Source: Sipunculus nudus
Taxonomy: Eukaryota; Annelida; Sipuncula; Golfingiida; Sipunculidae
Assembly (NCBI GenBank): GCA_026874595.1
Contig: CM049308.1
Location: forward strand, 16,986,001 to 17,050,000
Direction of reading: 5' to 3'
Length of the DNA stretch: 64,000 bases
Shown here one piece after another: positions 1 to 11,912 of the stretch. The position numbers were made by a program, and so were the translations under genes. Position 1 is the stretch's first letter. Each line of letters starts with the position of its first letter. The notes beneath the pieces were generated by a model that ran no database searches, was not told the origin of the DNA, and saw only the letters and a program-made list of their open reading frames with translations.

Positions 1-3000
1 ATAGAAACACATCAAGCTGTCAAATTTTGCAATCGACACAGTTCCATAGAGACGCCATCTTGAAAATGAATTGACTGAATTTATACTAGAATTATTCCAC
101 TTCCTCTAAGGAACTGTTGACTGTAATATGAAGGCCAAAATTTTATTACTTTATGACTTATCTTGAAAGAAGTGGAAAGGAACATTATGTCCCACAGAAA
201 TTAGGTCAACACAGCTGGTGCCACCTGGAGGTCAAAATCATCTGGCAGTCACATGATCAATATTCCTGTGAAATTTGAAACTGAAGGCTGCAGCAGTTCC
301 GAAAATATTTGTTAACAGACAATACATCCTGTATGGAAACACATCAAGTTGCTAAATTTTGCAACCCACACAATTTGAAGTTCTGTAGAGACGCCATCTT
401 GAAAATGACTTGACTGAATTTATACTCAAATTATTCCCCTTCCTCCAAGGAACTGTTTGCTATGATATGAAGGCCAAAATTTCAATACTTTGTGACTTAT
501 CTTGGAAGAAGTGTAAAAAGACCATTTTTTTCCCCCAGAAAGTAGGTCAACACAGGTGACGCCACCTGGAGGTCAAATCATCTGGCAGTCACATGATCAA
601 TATTCCTGTGAAATTTGAAACTGAAGGCTGCAGCAGTTTCCAAGATATTTGGTAACAGACAATACATCATGTATAGAAACACATCAAGCTGTCATATTTT
701 GCGATCGACAGAATTTGAAGTTCCGTAGAGACGCCATCTTGAATATGACTTGACTGAATTTATACTCAAATTATTCCCCTTCCTCTAAGGAACTGTTGGC
801 TATGATATGAAGGCCAAAATTTCAATACTTTGTGACTTATCTTGGAAGAAGTGGAAAAGATCATTTTTTCCCACAGAAAGTAGGTCAACACAGGTGGCGC
901 CACGTGGAGGTCAAAATCATCTGGCAGTCACATGATCAATATTCTTGTGAAATTTGAAACTGAAGGCTGCAGCAGTTCCGAAAATATTTGGTAACAGACA
1001 ATACATCCTGTATGGAAACACATCAAGTTGCTAAATTTTGCAACCCACACAATTTGAAGTTCTGTAGAGACGCCATCTTAAAAAATGAATTGACTGAATT
1101 TATACTCAAATTATTCCCCTTCCTCTAAGGAACTGTTGGCTATGATATGAAGGCAAAAATTTCAATACTTTGTGACTTATCTTGAAAGATGTGGAAAGGA
1201 ACATTTTCTCCCACAGAAAGTAGGTCAACACAGCTGGCGCCACCTGGAGGTCAAAATCATCTGGCAGTCACATGATCAATATTCTTGTGAAATTTGAAAC
1301 TGAAGGCTGCAGCAGTTCCGAAAATTATTCCCCTTCCTCTAAGGAACTGTTGGCTATGATATGAAGGCAAAAATTTCAATACTTTGTGACTTATCTTGAA
1401 AGATGTGGAAAGGAACATTTTGTCCCACAGAAAGTAGGTCAACACAGCTGGCGCCACCTGGACGTCAAAATCATCTGGCAGTCACATGATCAATATTCTT
1501 GTGAAATTTGAAACTGAAGGCTGCAGCAGTTCCGAAAATATTTGGTAACAGACAATACATCCTGTATGGAAACACATCAAGTTGCTAAATTTTGCAACCC
1601 ACACAATTTGAAGTTCTGTAGAGACGCCATCTTGAAAATGACTTGACTGAATTTATACTCAAATTATTCCCCTTCCTCTAAGGAACTGTTGGCTATGATA
1701 TGAAGGCCAAAATTTCAATACTTTGTGACTTATCTTGGAAGAAGTGGAAAAGACCATTTTTTCCCGCAGAAAGTACGTCAACACAGGTGGCGCCATCTGG
1801 AGGTCAAAATCATCTGGCAGTCATATGATCAATATTCCTGTGAAATTTGAAACTGAAGGCTGCAGCAGTTTCTAAGATATTTGGTAACAGACAATACATC
1901 ATGTATAGAAACACATCAAGCTGTCATATTTTGCGATCGACAGAATTTGAAGTTCCGTAGAGACGCCATCTTGAATATGACTTGACTGAATTTATACTCA
2001 AATTATTCCCCTTCCTCTAAGGAACTGTTGGCTATGATATGAAGGCCAAAATTTCAATACTTTGTGACTTATCTTGGAAGAAGTGGAAAAGATCATTTTT
2101 TCCCACAGAAAGTAGGTCAACACAGGTGGCGCCACGTGGAGGTCAAAATCATCTGGCAGTCACATGATCAATATTCTTGTGAAATTTGAAACTGAAGGCT
2201 GCAGCAGTTCCGAAAATATTTGGTAACAGACAATACATCCTGTATGGAAACACATCAAGTTGCTAAATTTTGCAACCCACACAATTTGAAGTTCTGTAGA
2301 GACGCCATCTTGAAAATGACTTGACTGAATTTATACTCAAATTATTCACCTTCCTCTAAGGAACTGTTGGCTATGATATGAAGGCCAAAATTTCAATACT
2401 TTGTGACTTATCTTGGAAGAAGTGGAAAAGACCATTTTTTCCCGCAGAAAGTACGTCAACACAGGTGGCGCCATCTGGAGGTCAAAATCATCTGGCAGTC
2501 ATATGATCAATATTCCTGTGAAATTTGAAACTGAAGGCTGCAGCAGTTCCGAAAATATTTGGTAACAGACAATACATCCTGTATGGAAACACATCAAGTT
2601 GCTAAATTTTGCAACCCACACAATTTGAAGTTCTGTAGAGACGCCATCTTGAATATGACTTGACTGAATTTATACTCAAATTATTCCCCTTCCTCCAAGG
2701 AACTGTTTGCTATGATATGAAGGCCAAAATTTCAATACTTTGTGACTTATCTTGGAAGAAGTGTAAAAAGACCATTTTTTCCCCCAGAAAGTAGGTCAAC
2801 ACAGGTGACGCCACCTGGAGGTCAAATCATCTGGCAGTCACATGATCAATATTCCTGTGAAATTTGAAACTGAAGGCTGCAGCAGTTTCCAAGATATTTG
2901 GTAACAGACAATACATCATGTATAGAAACACATCAAGCTGTCATATTTTGCGATCGACAGAATTTGAAGTTCCGTAGAGACGCCATCTTGAATATGACTT

Positions 3001-4555
3001 GACTGAATTTATACTCAAATTATTCCCCTTCCTCTAAGGAACTGTTGGCTATGATATGAAGGCCAAAATTTCAATACTTTGTGACTTATCTTGGAAGAAG
3101 TGGAAAAGATCATTTTTTCCCACAGAAAGTAGGTCAACACAGGTGGCGCCACGTGGAGGTCAAAATCATCTGGCAGTCACATGATCAATATTCTTGTGAA
3201 ATTTGAAACTGAAGGCTGCAGCAGTTCCGAAAATATTTGGTAACAGACAATACATCCTGTATGGAAACACATCAAGTTGCTAAATTTTGCAACCCACACA
3301 ATTTGAAGTTCTGTAGAGACGCCATCTTAAAAAATGAATTGACTGAATTTATACTCAAATTATTCCCCTTCCTCTAAGGAACTGTTGGCTATGATATGAA
3401 GGCAAAAATTTCAATACTTTGTGACTTATCTTGAAAGATGTGGAAAGGAACATTTTCTCCCACAGAAAGTAGGTCAACACAGCTGGCGCCACCTGGAGGT
3501 CAAAATCATCTGGCAGTCACATGATCAATATTCGTGTGAAATTTGAAACTGAAGGCTGCAGCAGTTCCGAAAATTATTCCCCTTCCTCTAAGGAACTGTT
3601 GGCTATGATATGAAGGCAAAAATTTCAATACTTTGTGACTTATCTTGAAAGATGTGGAAAGGAACATTTTGTCCCACAGAAAGTAGGTCAACACAGCTGG
3701 CACCACCTGGACGTCAAAATCATCTGGCAGTCACATGATCAATATTCTTGTGAAATTTGAAACTGAAGGCTGCAGCAGTTCCGAAAATATTTGGTAACAG
3801 ACAATACATCCTGTATGGAAACACATCAAGTTGCTAAATTTTGCAACCCACACAATTTGAAGTTCTGTAGAGACGCCATCTTGAAAATGACTTGACTGAA
3901 TTTATACTCAAATTATTCCCCTTCCTCTAAGGAACTGTTGGCTATGATATGAAGGCCAAAATTTCAATACTTTGTGACTTATCTTGGAAGAAGTGGAAAA
4001 GACCATTTTTTCCCGCAGAAAGTACGTCAACACAGGTGGCGCCATCTGGAGGTCAAAATCATCTGGCAGTCATATGATCAATATTCCTGTGAAATTTGAA
4101 ACTGAAGGCTGCAGCAGTTTCTAAGATATTTGGTAACAGACAATACATCATGTATAGAAACACATCAAGCTGTCATATTTTGCGATTGACAGAATTTGAA
4201 GTTCCGTAGAGCCGCCATCTTCAATATGACTTGACTGAATTTATACTCAAATTATTCCCCTTCCTCTAAGGAACTGTTGACTATGATATGAAGGCCACAA
4301 TATTAATACTTTATGACTTATCTTGAAAGAAGTCGAAAAGACCATTTCTTCCCGCAGAAAGTAGGTCAACAAAGGTGGCGCCACCAAAAGCTTATTTTTG
4401 CATGTCCATCCCATGATCAGTAATTCTGCAAAGTTTCATGAAGGTAGCTGCTTTGGCTGTTGAGATATTTGGTAACAGACGGTGGACGGTGGACAGTTGA
4501 CAGTGGACAGTGGACGGCGGACGCTGCGCCATGGCATAAGTTCACAGAGTGAACT
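1..4555. repeat. Pearl/HINE-like element of ~339-bp tandem monomers in a 2249-bp higher-order repeat; 3' end at 4555
   Basis: A landmark (ggtcaacacag or a close variant) recurs near 204, 545, 883, 1223, 1437, 1776, 2115, 2454, 2794, 3132, 3472, 3686, 4025 and 4364. Monomers are 338-341 bp apart from two 214-bp truncated ones. Six landmarks are offset by exactly 2249 bp, so a seven-monomer block was duplicated recently. Each monomer carries a palindrome-like core close to GGTGGCGCCACC. After the last monomer come a purine-rich GGACGGTGGACAG-type tract (about 4478-4525) and a 7-bp-stem hairpin (AGTTCAC/GTGAACT, 4539-4555) followed by an A-run. The 5' end lies outside the window. Short ORFs inside are incidental. 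Classification as pearl/HINE-like is inference from architecture. Confidence 0.8.
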
Positions 4556-5220
4556 AAAAAAACAAGCGCCAAGTGACAAGAAAATATTCCATACTTCCAA
4601 CTATTTCCAAAACTGAAAGGGGCCTATTCTGATATCTGTTAATAATAGATAATCCCTTGAAGTGTTCAGAAAAACAGGCCAGAAAATGCTGGGCCAATTG
4701 TGCACCAACTTTTCATTTTGTTTAAATCCACTTGTTTATTATATGTGAGAGGCCGGCTAAAATAAGCCAAACACATTCAAGGAGGACATCTGGTGGCAAG
4801 TCAGATGAACCAGAGAGTTGAGATATCAAACCAACTTCTTATGTTACATGCATTTCTGTTTGTCAACATGGGCACATGAACTGAAATTACTAACATCTTC
4901 TGGATAAATAAGCATGTACATTCAACACAGAGGCATGATAAAAACCTCTCTAAGAAGGAATTACCTACAGTTTACTCATATGTATGTATGGTGAATCAGA
5001 AATCAAATAAAGTCTACAGATAAGGTATGGGAATAGATGATCAATCAACTTGTCTTTATATACTTCCATAGCTGCACATTTTTCAATGAAATACATTAGA
5101 AACTTTTTAATATTTCTTATATACATAGATAAACAAAAAAAAACAGGGATAATCATGTAACTTAGGCCAAACTTTGTATAGAGTGTTATTGAAAGAGTCC
5201 TGTGAAATATATGCACATAC
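4556..5220. other. Unique-looking AT-rich sequence, no gene seen
   Basis: No coding signature or repeat stands out. On the minus strand this is the intron immediately downstream of the MCM8 exon, entered through a gtatgt donor. Confidence 0.4.
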
Positions 5221-5416
5221 GCCACTAGAAGCCTGAAGAGATGGGGTTCACTGTGGATTTCCTGTACAGCATACAGTTCCTTCATGCTGAACTCCATGGC
5301 AACCCCAAGGTTGTCCCCACCTCCAGACTTGGCCCCGCCTCCCTTGTTGCTTGTCACTGAGTTGGCCTGAAGGTATAGCTGGAACATGCACTTATCTTTG
5401 TTGTTTCTTCCATGTC
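5221..5416 (-). CDS. MCM8: Internal exon of DNA helicase MCM8
   Basis: On the minus strand, a 196-nt open exon follows a strong acceptor (pyrimidine-rich tract ending tttttttag) and ends at a gtatgt donor. The translation contains KDKCMFQLYLQANSVTSNKG and MEFSMKELYAVQEIHSEPHL. These match the stretch of metazoan MCM8 between the N-terminal OB-fold domain and the start of the AAA+ core (from memory of the family). MCM8 acts with MCM9 in homologous recombination and meiotic crossover formation. The exon starts in phase 1 (GA completes a codon) and ends after two bases of a codon, apparently Ala. There are no stops or frameshifts. No other MCM8 exon was found: the flanks are a pearl-like repeat on one side and a THAP transposon on the other, so the neighbouring introns are long and TE-filled, or this is an isolated fragment. 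Confidence 0.82.
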
Positions 5417-5703
5417 CTAAAAAAATAAGAAACAACAAGAGGAAACGCCAGTTGTCTGAAAAAAAAATTCTACACCACATTTAGTCATTCTGTGTAAAAG
5501 CTGGTCCTTCATGCCCATTTGTTATATGTGGTAAATCTCCAGGCAGTCAGGGTGAGCCACAATGAGGGTCGGTGCATAAAACCGTCACTGACAATGCGGC
5601 GCCACATGAGCAAGGGTCCATGTACGTCCCCGGATGTGCACAGCGCTACGCCCTTTGATTACAATTGACTTGCAAAGTTTTCACACTACTTTTATCGTTT
5701 AAA

Positions 5704-5890
5704 ATGCCTCAAACACAGTGTTGTGTTCCTGATTGTTTTAAGCAGGGTGGCCATAGATGGCCCAAAGACCAGGAACTATTCAGGAAGTGGATGCACGCAG
5801 TCAGACGGGATTGTTGGACACCAACCCAGCACTCAGTTGTCTGTCACGCACATTTCTTGCCTGATGGCTACATCACTCGGAACAGCTTGG
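5704..5890 (+). pseudogene. THAP zinc-finger first exon of a decayed DDE transposon
   Basis: From ATG at 5704 the reading frame gives MPQTQCCVPDC, then HRWPKD, a W, and VCHAHF. This is the C2CH pattern of a THAP DNA-binding domain: Cys pair separated by four residues, central tryptophan, and CxxHF. The exon ends at 5890 before a good donor (gtaaga). In THAP-type transposases this domain binds the terminal repeats. The downstream DDE part at 7045-7680 is broken, so this is probably the intact first exon of a dead element. It occurs once, outside the 2271-bp duplication that begins near 5983. Confidence 0.75.
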
Positions 5891-6285
5891 GTAAGATAAC
5901 AATCTTTAAATGTACCGTTTATTTCTGTTTAAAAGTAGTATTATATATAAAATTAAAGAAAACTTTACATAGATTTACATGTGTTGTGTAATCATTTGCT
6001 GTGGCTCTGATAAACTGGTCCCGTTGCTGTGTCACTGTAACTTTTTTTATCAGCCATTTCACTCACGCATGTCGTCCAAAGTTATGAAATGTCTTCATCA
6101 GATTTGTTTATAAGCAATATTTCCATCAAAGATCAGCTTAAGAGAGGTTTAAGTATACTGAAAGAGATTATCTTTGTCCAGGCTATCGTTACTCATATGA
6201 ATAATATTATTTTAAAAACAGTAGGAAGAATGAAAAGTCAAAAAGTCATTAATCTGAATTGTATATTTTCAGCAATATTCATATA

Positions 6286-6452
6286 CAGTGAAACCTTGTT
6301 TTGTCGAACTCGCTCGAGTCGAATACCCCGCTTATGTCGAAGTTAAAGACTCAATATTCGGGCAAATCTAGTTAAATTATAACCAAATAAAACCCGTTGT
6401 GTCGAACCTCGGACCTTTCTGACGGTCCTTTTGACTTCGACAAAATGAGGTT

Positions 6453-6457
<5 letters not shown>
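6286..6457. mobile_element. Pogo/Tigger-type MITE (copy 1)
   Basis: The left end reads CAGTGAAACCTTGTTTTGTC and the right end is its inverted counterpart (...GACAAAATGAGGTTTCACT), flanked by TA. About 170 bp and non-coding, with internal repetition of the tgtcgaa motif. The right end runs directly into a (TA)n tract at 6456-6486. TA target and CAGT-type ends are typical of Tc1/mariner-pogo derivatives. Confidence 0.75.
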
Positions 6458-6492
<35 letters not shown>

Positions 6493-7044
6493 GTCATAGG
6501 ATATAAATGAATGTACAAAAAAAGTCACAAATTACTGTGGAAGTGTAAAATTTGAATTCATATCTGTACACTTCCAGAATATAATATCCACAATGTGGAA
6601 AGTGTCTGTCATTTAAAAACACATGAAGTTTCTTGTATAACTTATGTAAGGTTATCATGATATGATGTTGATTCCAAATTATTTAAGAATTAACTCTAAT
6701 GAATAAGTGACAGAGCATGAGGTGACAATTTATGCTGTACCTATGTGTTTTTTGTGCACCAAATCAGCAACTCAAGAAACTGAAAGAAGAGCTGAGCCAG
6801 CCAGCAAACGATTAAAATGTTTTGATGACAGGACTTAGAAGCCCCTGAAGTTGGCAGTGAAGTTGTGGTTACAACCCAGGATGATTCACAAAGAGAGACA
6901 GGGCCCAACAACTTCCCACATGAGACAGAGAAGATACCAGTTGCAACCAGCAAACAGACATGCCACAACCCACCATAAAACATATACAACTACACACACA
7001 ATAATGATGCAGTACAACACTTGACAGGACTTGAAACACATAAT

Positions 7045-7680
7045 AGATTTATGTTCAGGTTTAGCACACAAGGCCCTGCTGCTTATGACTTAAATAACAG
7101 GTGGCAGAACTGCCAGTTACTTTAGGCTGCCAAATCAGTTTTTATAACAATGATGAAACTCAGGCAGTACAACTCTAACAAGGATCTGTCCTTGATGTTT
7201 GACATCTCAGAATTCTCAGTGGCCAACATATACATTAAATGGGTGAATTTTATGCATGACCAGTGGCAAGAGATTGATATTTTGCCAACAAAGAGCCTGG
7301 TGCCATACTTTATGCCATCAGATTTTGCAAAAAAGATTTTCAACCACAAGGATTATTCTGGATGGTATAGAGTGCCCGATCAAAAACTGTAATGCACACT
7401 ATCGTAACAGACAATCTATTCAACATACAGGAAAAGAAACACTGCCAAAATTGTTGTTGGAATGAGCCCTGGTGGTATGTTCACTCATATCCAACATGCC
7501 TATGGTGGCTCAACCAGTGACTGCCAGTTTGTTAAGCAAAGTGACTTGGTGACATCATGTGACAAGGGGGTTAGTATCATGGTGAACAAAGGAATGAATG
7601 TGCGAGACTTTTTTGCACCATCAGATGTTTTGGTAAATATCCCTACTTTTTTGAAAACTGGGAAACCAAACCAATGCTAA
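7045..7680 (+). pseudogene. Broken THAP-type DDE_4 transposase, copy 1
   Basis: The frames read MMKLRQYNSNKDLSLMFDIS..., a helix-turn-helix-like region preceding the catalytic core of DDE_Tnp_4 (Harbinger/ISL2EU-like) transposases. A frameshifted stretch follows with TRIILDGIECPI (first catalytic Asp region). The next frame reads VVGMSPGGMFTHIQ, GGSTSDCQFV and VSIMVNKGMNVRDFFAP, then NIPTFL. In intact relatives the last region reads MADRGF: the second catalytic Asp is Asn here. At least one frameshift, near 7390, and loss of the C-terminal Glu region make it non-functional. The THAP exon at 5704 is its likely N-terminus. Confidence 0.75.
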
Positions 7681-8024
7681 AGCCTTGTCACATGACAGAA
7701 AGGTTGTCAGTTTGAGGAAGCTTTAGAAAGGCTCATTGGGCTGGCCAAAACACAAAAGATACTGACCAGGCCACCGACTCCACCAAAATAGACTTAGCCT
7801 GTGCCACCTACTCTGCCATTCTCCACTTTGCCTGTGCCAAAGGCTCCGCCAATCTGTAGAGCACTAAACAACAGGCACAAATTGTCATAGCAGCCAATGG
7901 GGATGATGACCTGCAAGAGCAGTCCAGCCTTTACGCACAGGATTTGGGAGGATTTGTTCACCTTGAACAGCTGGATGAATCTGATACGTAACCTTTAGAT
8001 GTCACACCGCGCGACATATAAGAT

Positions 8025-8244
8025 CAAGATGTAGGCATCTCCTATGAGATTGTCCAGGCCGGAACGAATTGCAGGAAACCATGTCTGATTGATTCACTAG
8101 GATATGCCTATACTAAGAAACCATCTCAGAGAAAGACAGCAACTTACTTGCAATGTGCCGTAAGAAATAAGCACACCTGTAAAGCAAATGTTGTAGAACA
8201 TCAGAATACTTATAAAAGGAGCCCTCATCTGCAGTGGCTGATCA
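8025..8244 (+). pseudogene. FLYWCH zinc-finger fragment, copy 1
   Basis: One frame reads CRKPCLIDSLGYAYTKKP, then TATYLQCAVRNKHTCKA and VVEHQNTYKR. This follows the FLYWCH pattern (Gly-Tyr-x-Tyr, aromatic-x-Cys, Cys, terminal His), though the conserved Trp is Leu and the end is cut by the duplication breakpoint. FLYWCH domains bind DNA or protein and are frequent in THAP/Harbinger-type transposons. Confidence 0.6.
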
Positions 8245-8549
8245 ATTCCTGTGTTGTGTAATCATTTGCTGTGGCTCTGATAAACTGGTCCCGTTGCTAT
8301 GTCACTGTAACTTTTTTTATATCAGCCATTTTACTCGCACATGTTGTCCAAAGTTATGAAATGTCTTCATCAGATTTGTTTATAAGCAATATTTCCATCA
8401 AAGATCAGCTTAAAAGAGGTTTAAGTATACTGAAAGAGAGTATCTTTGTCCAGGCTATCATTATTCATATGAATAATATTATTTTAAAAACAGTAGGACA
8501 GATGAAAAGTCAAAATCAAAGTCATTAATCTGAATTGTATATTTTTTAG

Positions 8550-8579
<30 letters not shown>

Positions 8580-8582
<3 letters not shown>

Positions 8583-8753
8583 GAAACCTTGTTGTGTCGA
8601 ACTCGCTTGAGTCGAATACCCCGCTCATGTCGAAGTTTAAGACTTGATATTTCAGACAACTATAGTTAAATTATAACCATATATAACCTGCTTGTGTGGA
8701 ACCTCGAATCTGTTGAAGTTTTCTGACGGTCCCTTCAACACAACGAGGTTTCA

Positions 8754-8756
<3 letters not shown>
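8580..8756. mobile_element. Pogo/Tigger-type MITE (copy 2)
   Basis: Duplicate of the 6286-6457 element inside the second 2271-bp copy, with the same inverted ends (AGTGAAACCTTGTTGTGTCG / CAACGAGGTTTCACTG). It is bracketed by (TA)n at about 8551-8578 on the left and a longer (TA)n at 8757-8812 on the right. Confidence 0.72.
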
Positions 8757-8811
<55 letters not shown>

Positions 8812-8812
8812 C
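8757..8812. repeat. (TA)n microsatellite
   Basis: About 56 bp of TA dinucleotides adjoining the MITE right end. Shorter runs lie at 6456-6486, 8551-8578 and 13842-13876. Confidence 0.95.
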
Positions 8813-9371
8813 ATGTCATAGGATATAAATGAATGTACAAAAAAAGTCACAAATTACTGTGGAAGTTTAAAATTTGAATTCATATCTGTACACTTCCAGA
8901 ATATAATATCCACATTGTGGTAAGTGTCTGTCATTTAAAAACACATGATTTTTTTTGTATAACTTATGTAAGGTTATCATGATATGATGTTGACTCCAAA
9001 TTATTTAAAAATTAACTCTAATGAATAAGTGACAGAGCATGAGATGACAAGTTATGCTGTACCAAGTGTGCTTTTTGTGGACCAAATCAGCAACTCCATA
9101 AACTGAAAGTAGAGCTGAGCCAGCCAGCAAACGGTTAAAGCGTTTTTGATGACAGGACTTAGAAGCCCCTGAAGTTGGCAGTGAAGTTGTGGTTACAACC
9201 CAGGATGATTCACAAAGAGAGACAGAGCCCAACAACTTCCCACATGAGACAGAGAAGATACCAGTTACAACCAGCAAACAGACATGCCACAACCCACCCT
9301 AAAACATAGACAACTACACACACAATGATGATGCAGTACAACACTTGACAGGACTTGAAACACATAATAGA

Positions 9372-10006
9372 TTTATGTTCAGGTTTAGCACACAAGGCCC
9401 TGCTGCTTATGAATTAAATAACAGGTGGCAGAACTGCCAGTTACTTTGGGCAGCCAAATCAGTTTTTTTTTAACAATGATAAAATTCAGGCAGTACAACT
9501 CTAACAAGGATCTGTCCTTGATGTTTGACATCTCAGAATTCTCAGTGGCCAACAGATACATGAAATGGGTGAATTTTATGCATGACCAGTGGCAAGAGAT
9601 TGATATTTCGCCAACAAAGAGCCTGGTGCCATACTTTATGTCATTAGATTTCGCAAAAAAGATTTTCAACCACAAGGATTATTCTGGATGGTATGGAGTG
9701 CCCGACCAAAAACTGTAATGCATACTATCGTAACAGACAATCTATTCAACATACAAGAAAAGAAACACTGCCAAAATTGTTGTTGAAATGAGCCCTGGTG
9801 GTATGTTCACTTATATCCAACATGCCTATGGTGGCTCAACCAGTGACTGCAAATTTGTTTAGCGAAGTGACTTGATGACATCATGAGACAAGGGGGTTAG
9901 TATCATGGTGAACAAAGGAATGAATGTGCGAGACTTTTTTGCACCATCAGATGTTTTGGTAAATATCCCTACTTTTTTGAAAACTGGGAAACCAAACCAA
10001 TGCTAA
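9372..10006 (+). pseudogene. Broken THAP-type DDE_4 transposase, copy 2
   Basis: Second copy of the 7045-7680 remnant in the tandem duplication, with the same HTH-like region, the same frameshift region and the same Asn in place of the second catalytic Asp (VSIMVNKGMN). An additional stop sits in the TSDC region (KFV followed by TAG). Inherited lesions show the transposase was dead before the duplication. Confidence 0.72.
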
Positions 10007-10344
10007 AGCCTTGTCACATGACAGAAAGGTTGTCAGTAAGAGGAAGCTTTAGAAAGGCTCATATGGCTGGCCAAAACACAAAAGATACTGACCAGGCCAC
10101 CGACTTCACCAAAATAGACTTAGCCTGTGCCACCTACTCTGCCATTCTCCACTTTGCCTGTGCCAAAGGCTCCGCCAATCTGTAGAGCACTAAAAGACAG
10201 GCACAAATTGTCATAGCAGCCAATGGGGATGATGACCTGCAAGAGCAGTCCAGCCTTTACGCACAGGATTTGGGTGGATTTGTTAACCTTGAACAGCTGG
10301 ATGAATCTGATACGTAACCTTTAGATGTCACACCGCGCGACATA

Positions 10345-10585
10345 TAAGATCAAGATGTAGGCATCTCCTATGAGATTGTCCAGGCCGGAACGAACTGCAG
10401 GAAACCACGTCTGATTGATTCACTAGGATATGCCTATACTAAGAAACCATCTCAGAGAAAGACAGCAACTTACTGGCAATGTGCCGTAGGAAATAAGCAC
10501 ACCTCCTGTAAAGCAACTGTTGTAGAACATCAGAATACTTATAAAAGGGGCCCTCATCTGCACAAATGTCAGGCAGTGGCTGATT
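10345..10585 (+). pseudogene. FLYWCH zinc-finger fragment, copy 2 (more complete)
   Basis: The frame gives LIDSLGYAYTKKP, ATYWQCAVGNKHTSCKAT and GPHLHKCQ, restoring the Trp and the His-x-His that copy 1 lacks. An in-frame TGA follows at QAVAD. Coding-like sequence continues to about 10830 in the same or neighbouring frames (HLEEGEVCSGLPKNSD, DPSDLLFELDLDYIQ), interrupted by stops. Confidence 0.65.
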
Positions 10586-10829
10586 GATCGGTTGCAAACA
10601 AGATTATTGTAGAGGGGTAAGAGGAAGCAAAACATTGTGTCTTCAACTCCGCTGCCCAAATAGAGGAGGATGCAATGTTGAAGCATTTAGAAGAAGGGGA
10701 AGTCTGCTCTGGGCTACCAAAGAACAGTGACCTGACCAAAAGAGGCAACCAGGCTAGATAGAAGCTAATGCCACAGGATCCATCTGACCTCCTTTTTGAA
10801 CTGGACTTAGATTATATCCAGGCTTCATT

Positions 10830-11912
10830 CTTTCTGAATTATATCTACATTGCAGGTGTACACATCAATGAGGTACAGTTTTCTCTCGTTGTAGGCAAAG
10901 AATATCTCACATTGAAAATAACAGTATGAAATAACATGAATGTATACTGTGGTTGGCTTCATATACGCAAGGGTTGAAATTTGAAATTTTAACCTTTTCA
11001 CAGTTTCGAGAGGGTTCAATTTTTGCGAACTCGCCATACAATATTCTACTATATCCATCATTTTATGAATAAATTATACAGAGTAATATATTCCCAAAAT
11101 AAAGAAAATTTGCACAGGGACCCAAGTGAATACTGAATGAGAAGAAATCACTGTTTATTGTTGGCAGATAATTGTAAGATGATTATTAATGATAACTATC
11201 TTAGGTTAATGGTATCATGTATAGGATGAATTATTATTTATAATATCAATCTTGAACTACCTTCCATGAAGGGGCCTCTTATTCACAAATGTTTTATTTT
11301 CCCCGATAAATTCCAGTTAGAAAACATCCTAAATTTGAAACCCTCACGAACCAAAAGGTGACAACAGTATACCTCATACTGTTGATGTTTGCATCAACTA
11401 ACTTTATTGTATTATCCCTGTGACAATATTACTGATATTGTCAGTCTTATGATATTGTCAATCACTGTCAGGATATGATATTGTCAATCACTGTCAGTCT
11501 TATGATATTGTCAATCACTGTCAGGATGAAATGTGACTCATCAATTCATGAGGGGTGAATAATCAATTCATTCAACAATAATGATTTTCGGGTTATTTAT
11601 TTTTGCAAGATGCACACATTCTCTCAATTTCAATGTGTACTCTGACAACTTTTTTTATATATTTCTTAAGAATGTTCACGGCTGATTCTGGACAAATTTT
11701 GTATGGATTATATTTATGAATATACATATGCCTGACCACACGTTTAAACTGACTTAAATAACTTGTTCTTTCAGATATGTCGCCAATTGATGGCCCTGTC
11801 TCTCTTACCAGCGGAACGCATCTTATTCTTATGTTGTTAAACTGGAGACAAGCATACTATGATATTATATATGAACCATGTATTTTTTCTTGGCCTAAAA
11901 GCATGTTAAGCA
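10830..11912. other. AT-rich sequence without a recognised gene; short tandem repeat at about 11405-11525
   Basis: No coding signature. A ~23-bp motif (gatattgtcaatcactgtca and variants) is repeated about four times at about 11405-11525. Confidence 0.6.

Larger units (their letters stand above)
5983..10559. repeat. Tandem duplication, two ~2.27-kb copies of transposon sequence
   Basis: The sequence from tgtgttgtgtaatcatttgc at about 5983 recurs at about 8254 (offset 2271) and the two copies stay collinear. Copy 1 (5983-8253) ends within ...gcagtggctgat. The corresponding point of copy 2 (about 10575) continues instead into new coding-like sequence, so copy 2 retains the original right side. 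The copies differ by substitutions, small indels and different (TA)n lengths, so the duplication is not brand new. Each copy contains a pogo-type MITE, a DDE transposase remnant and a FLYWCH remnant. Confidence 0.85.

Noticed and set aside
1257-3706. Two near-identical 66-codon minus-strand ORFs 2249 bp apart
   Set aside because: They fall in the repeat monomers and exist only because a truncated monomer removed stops; no protein-like features.
5481-5660. Further MCM8 exon upstream on the minus strand
   Set aside because: No frame resembling MCM8 between the acceptor at 5417 and the THAP exon.
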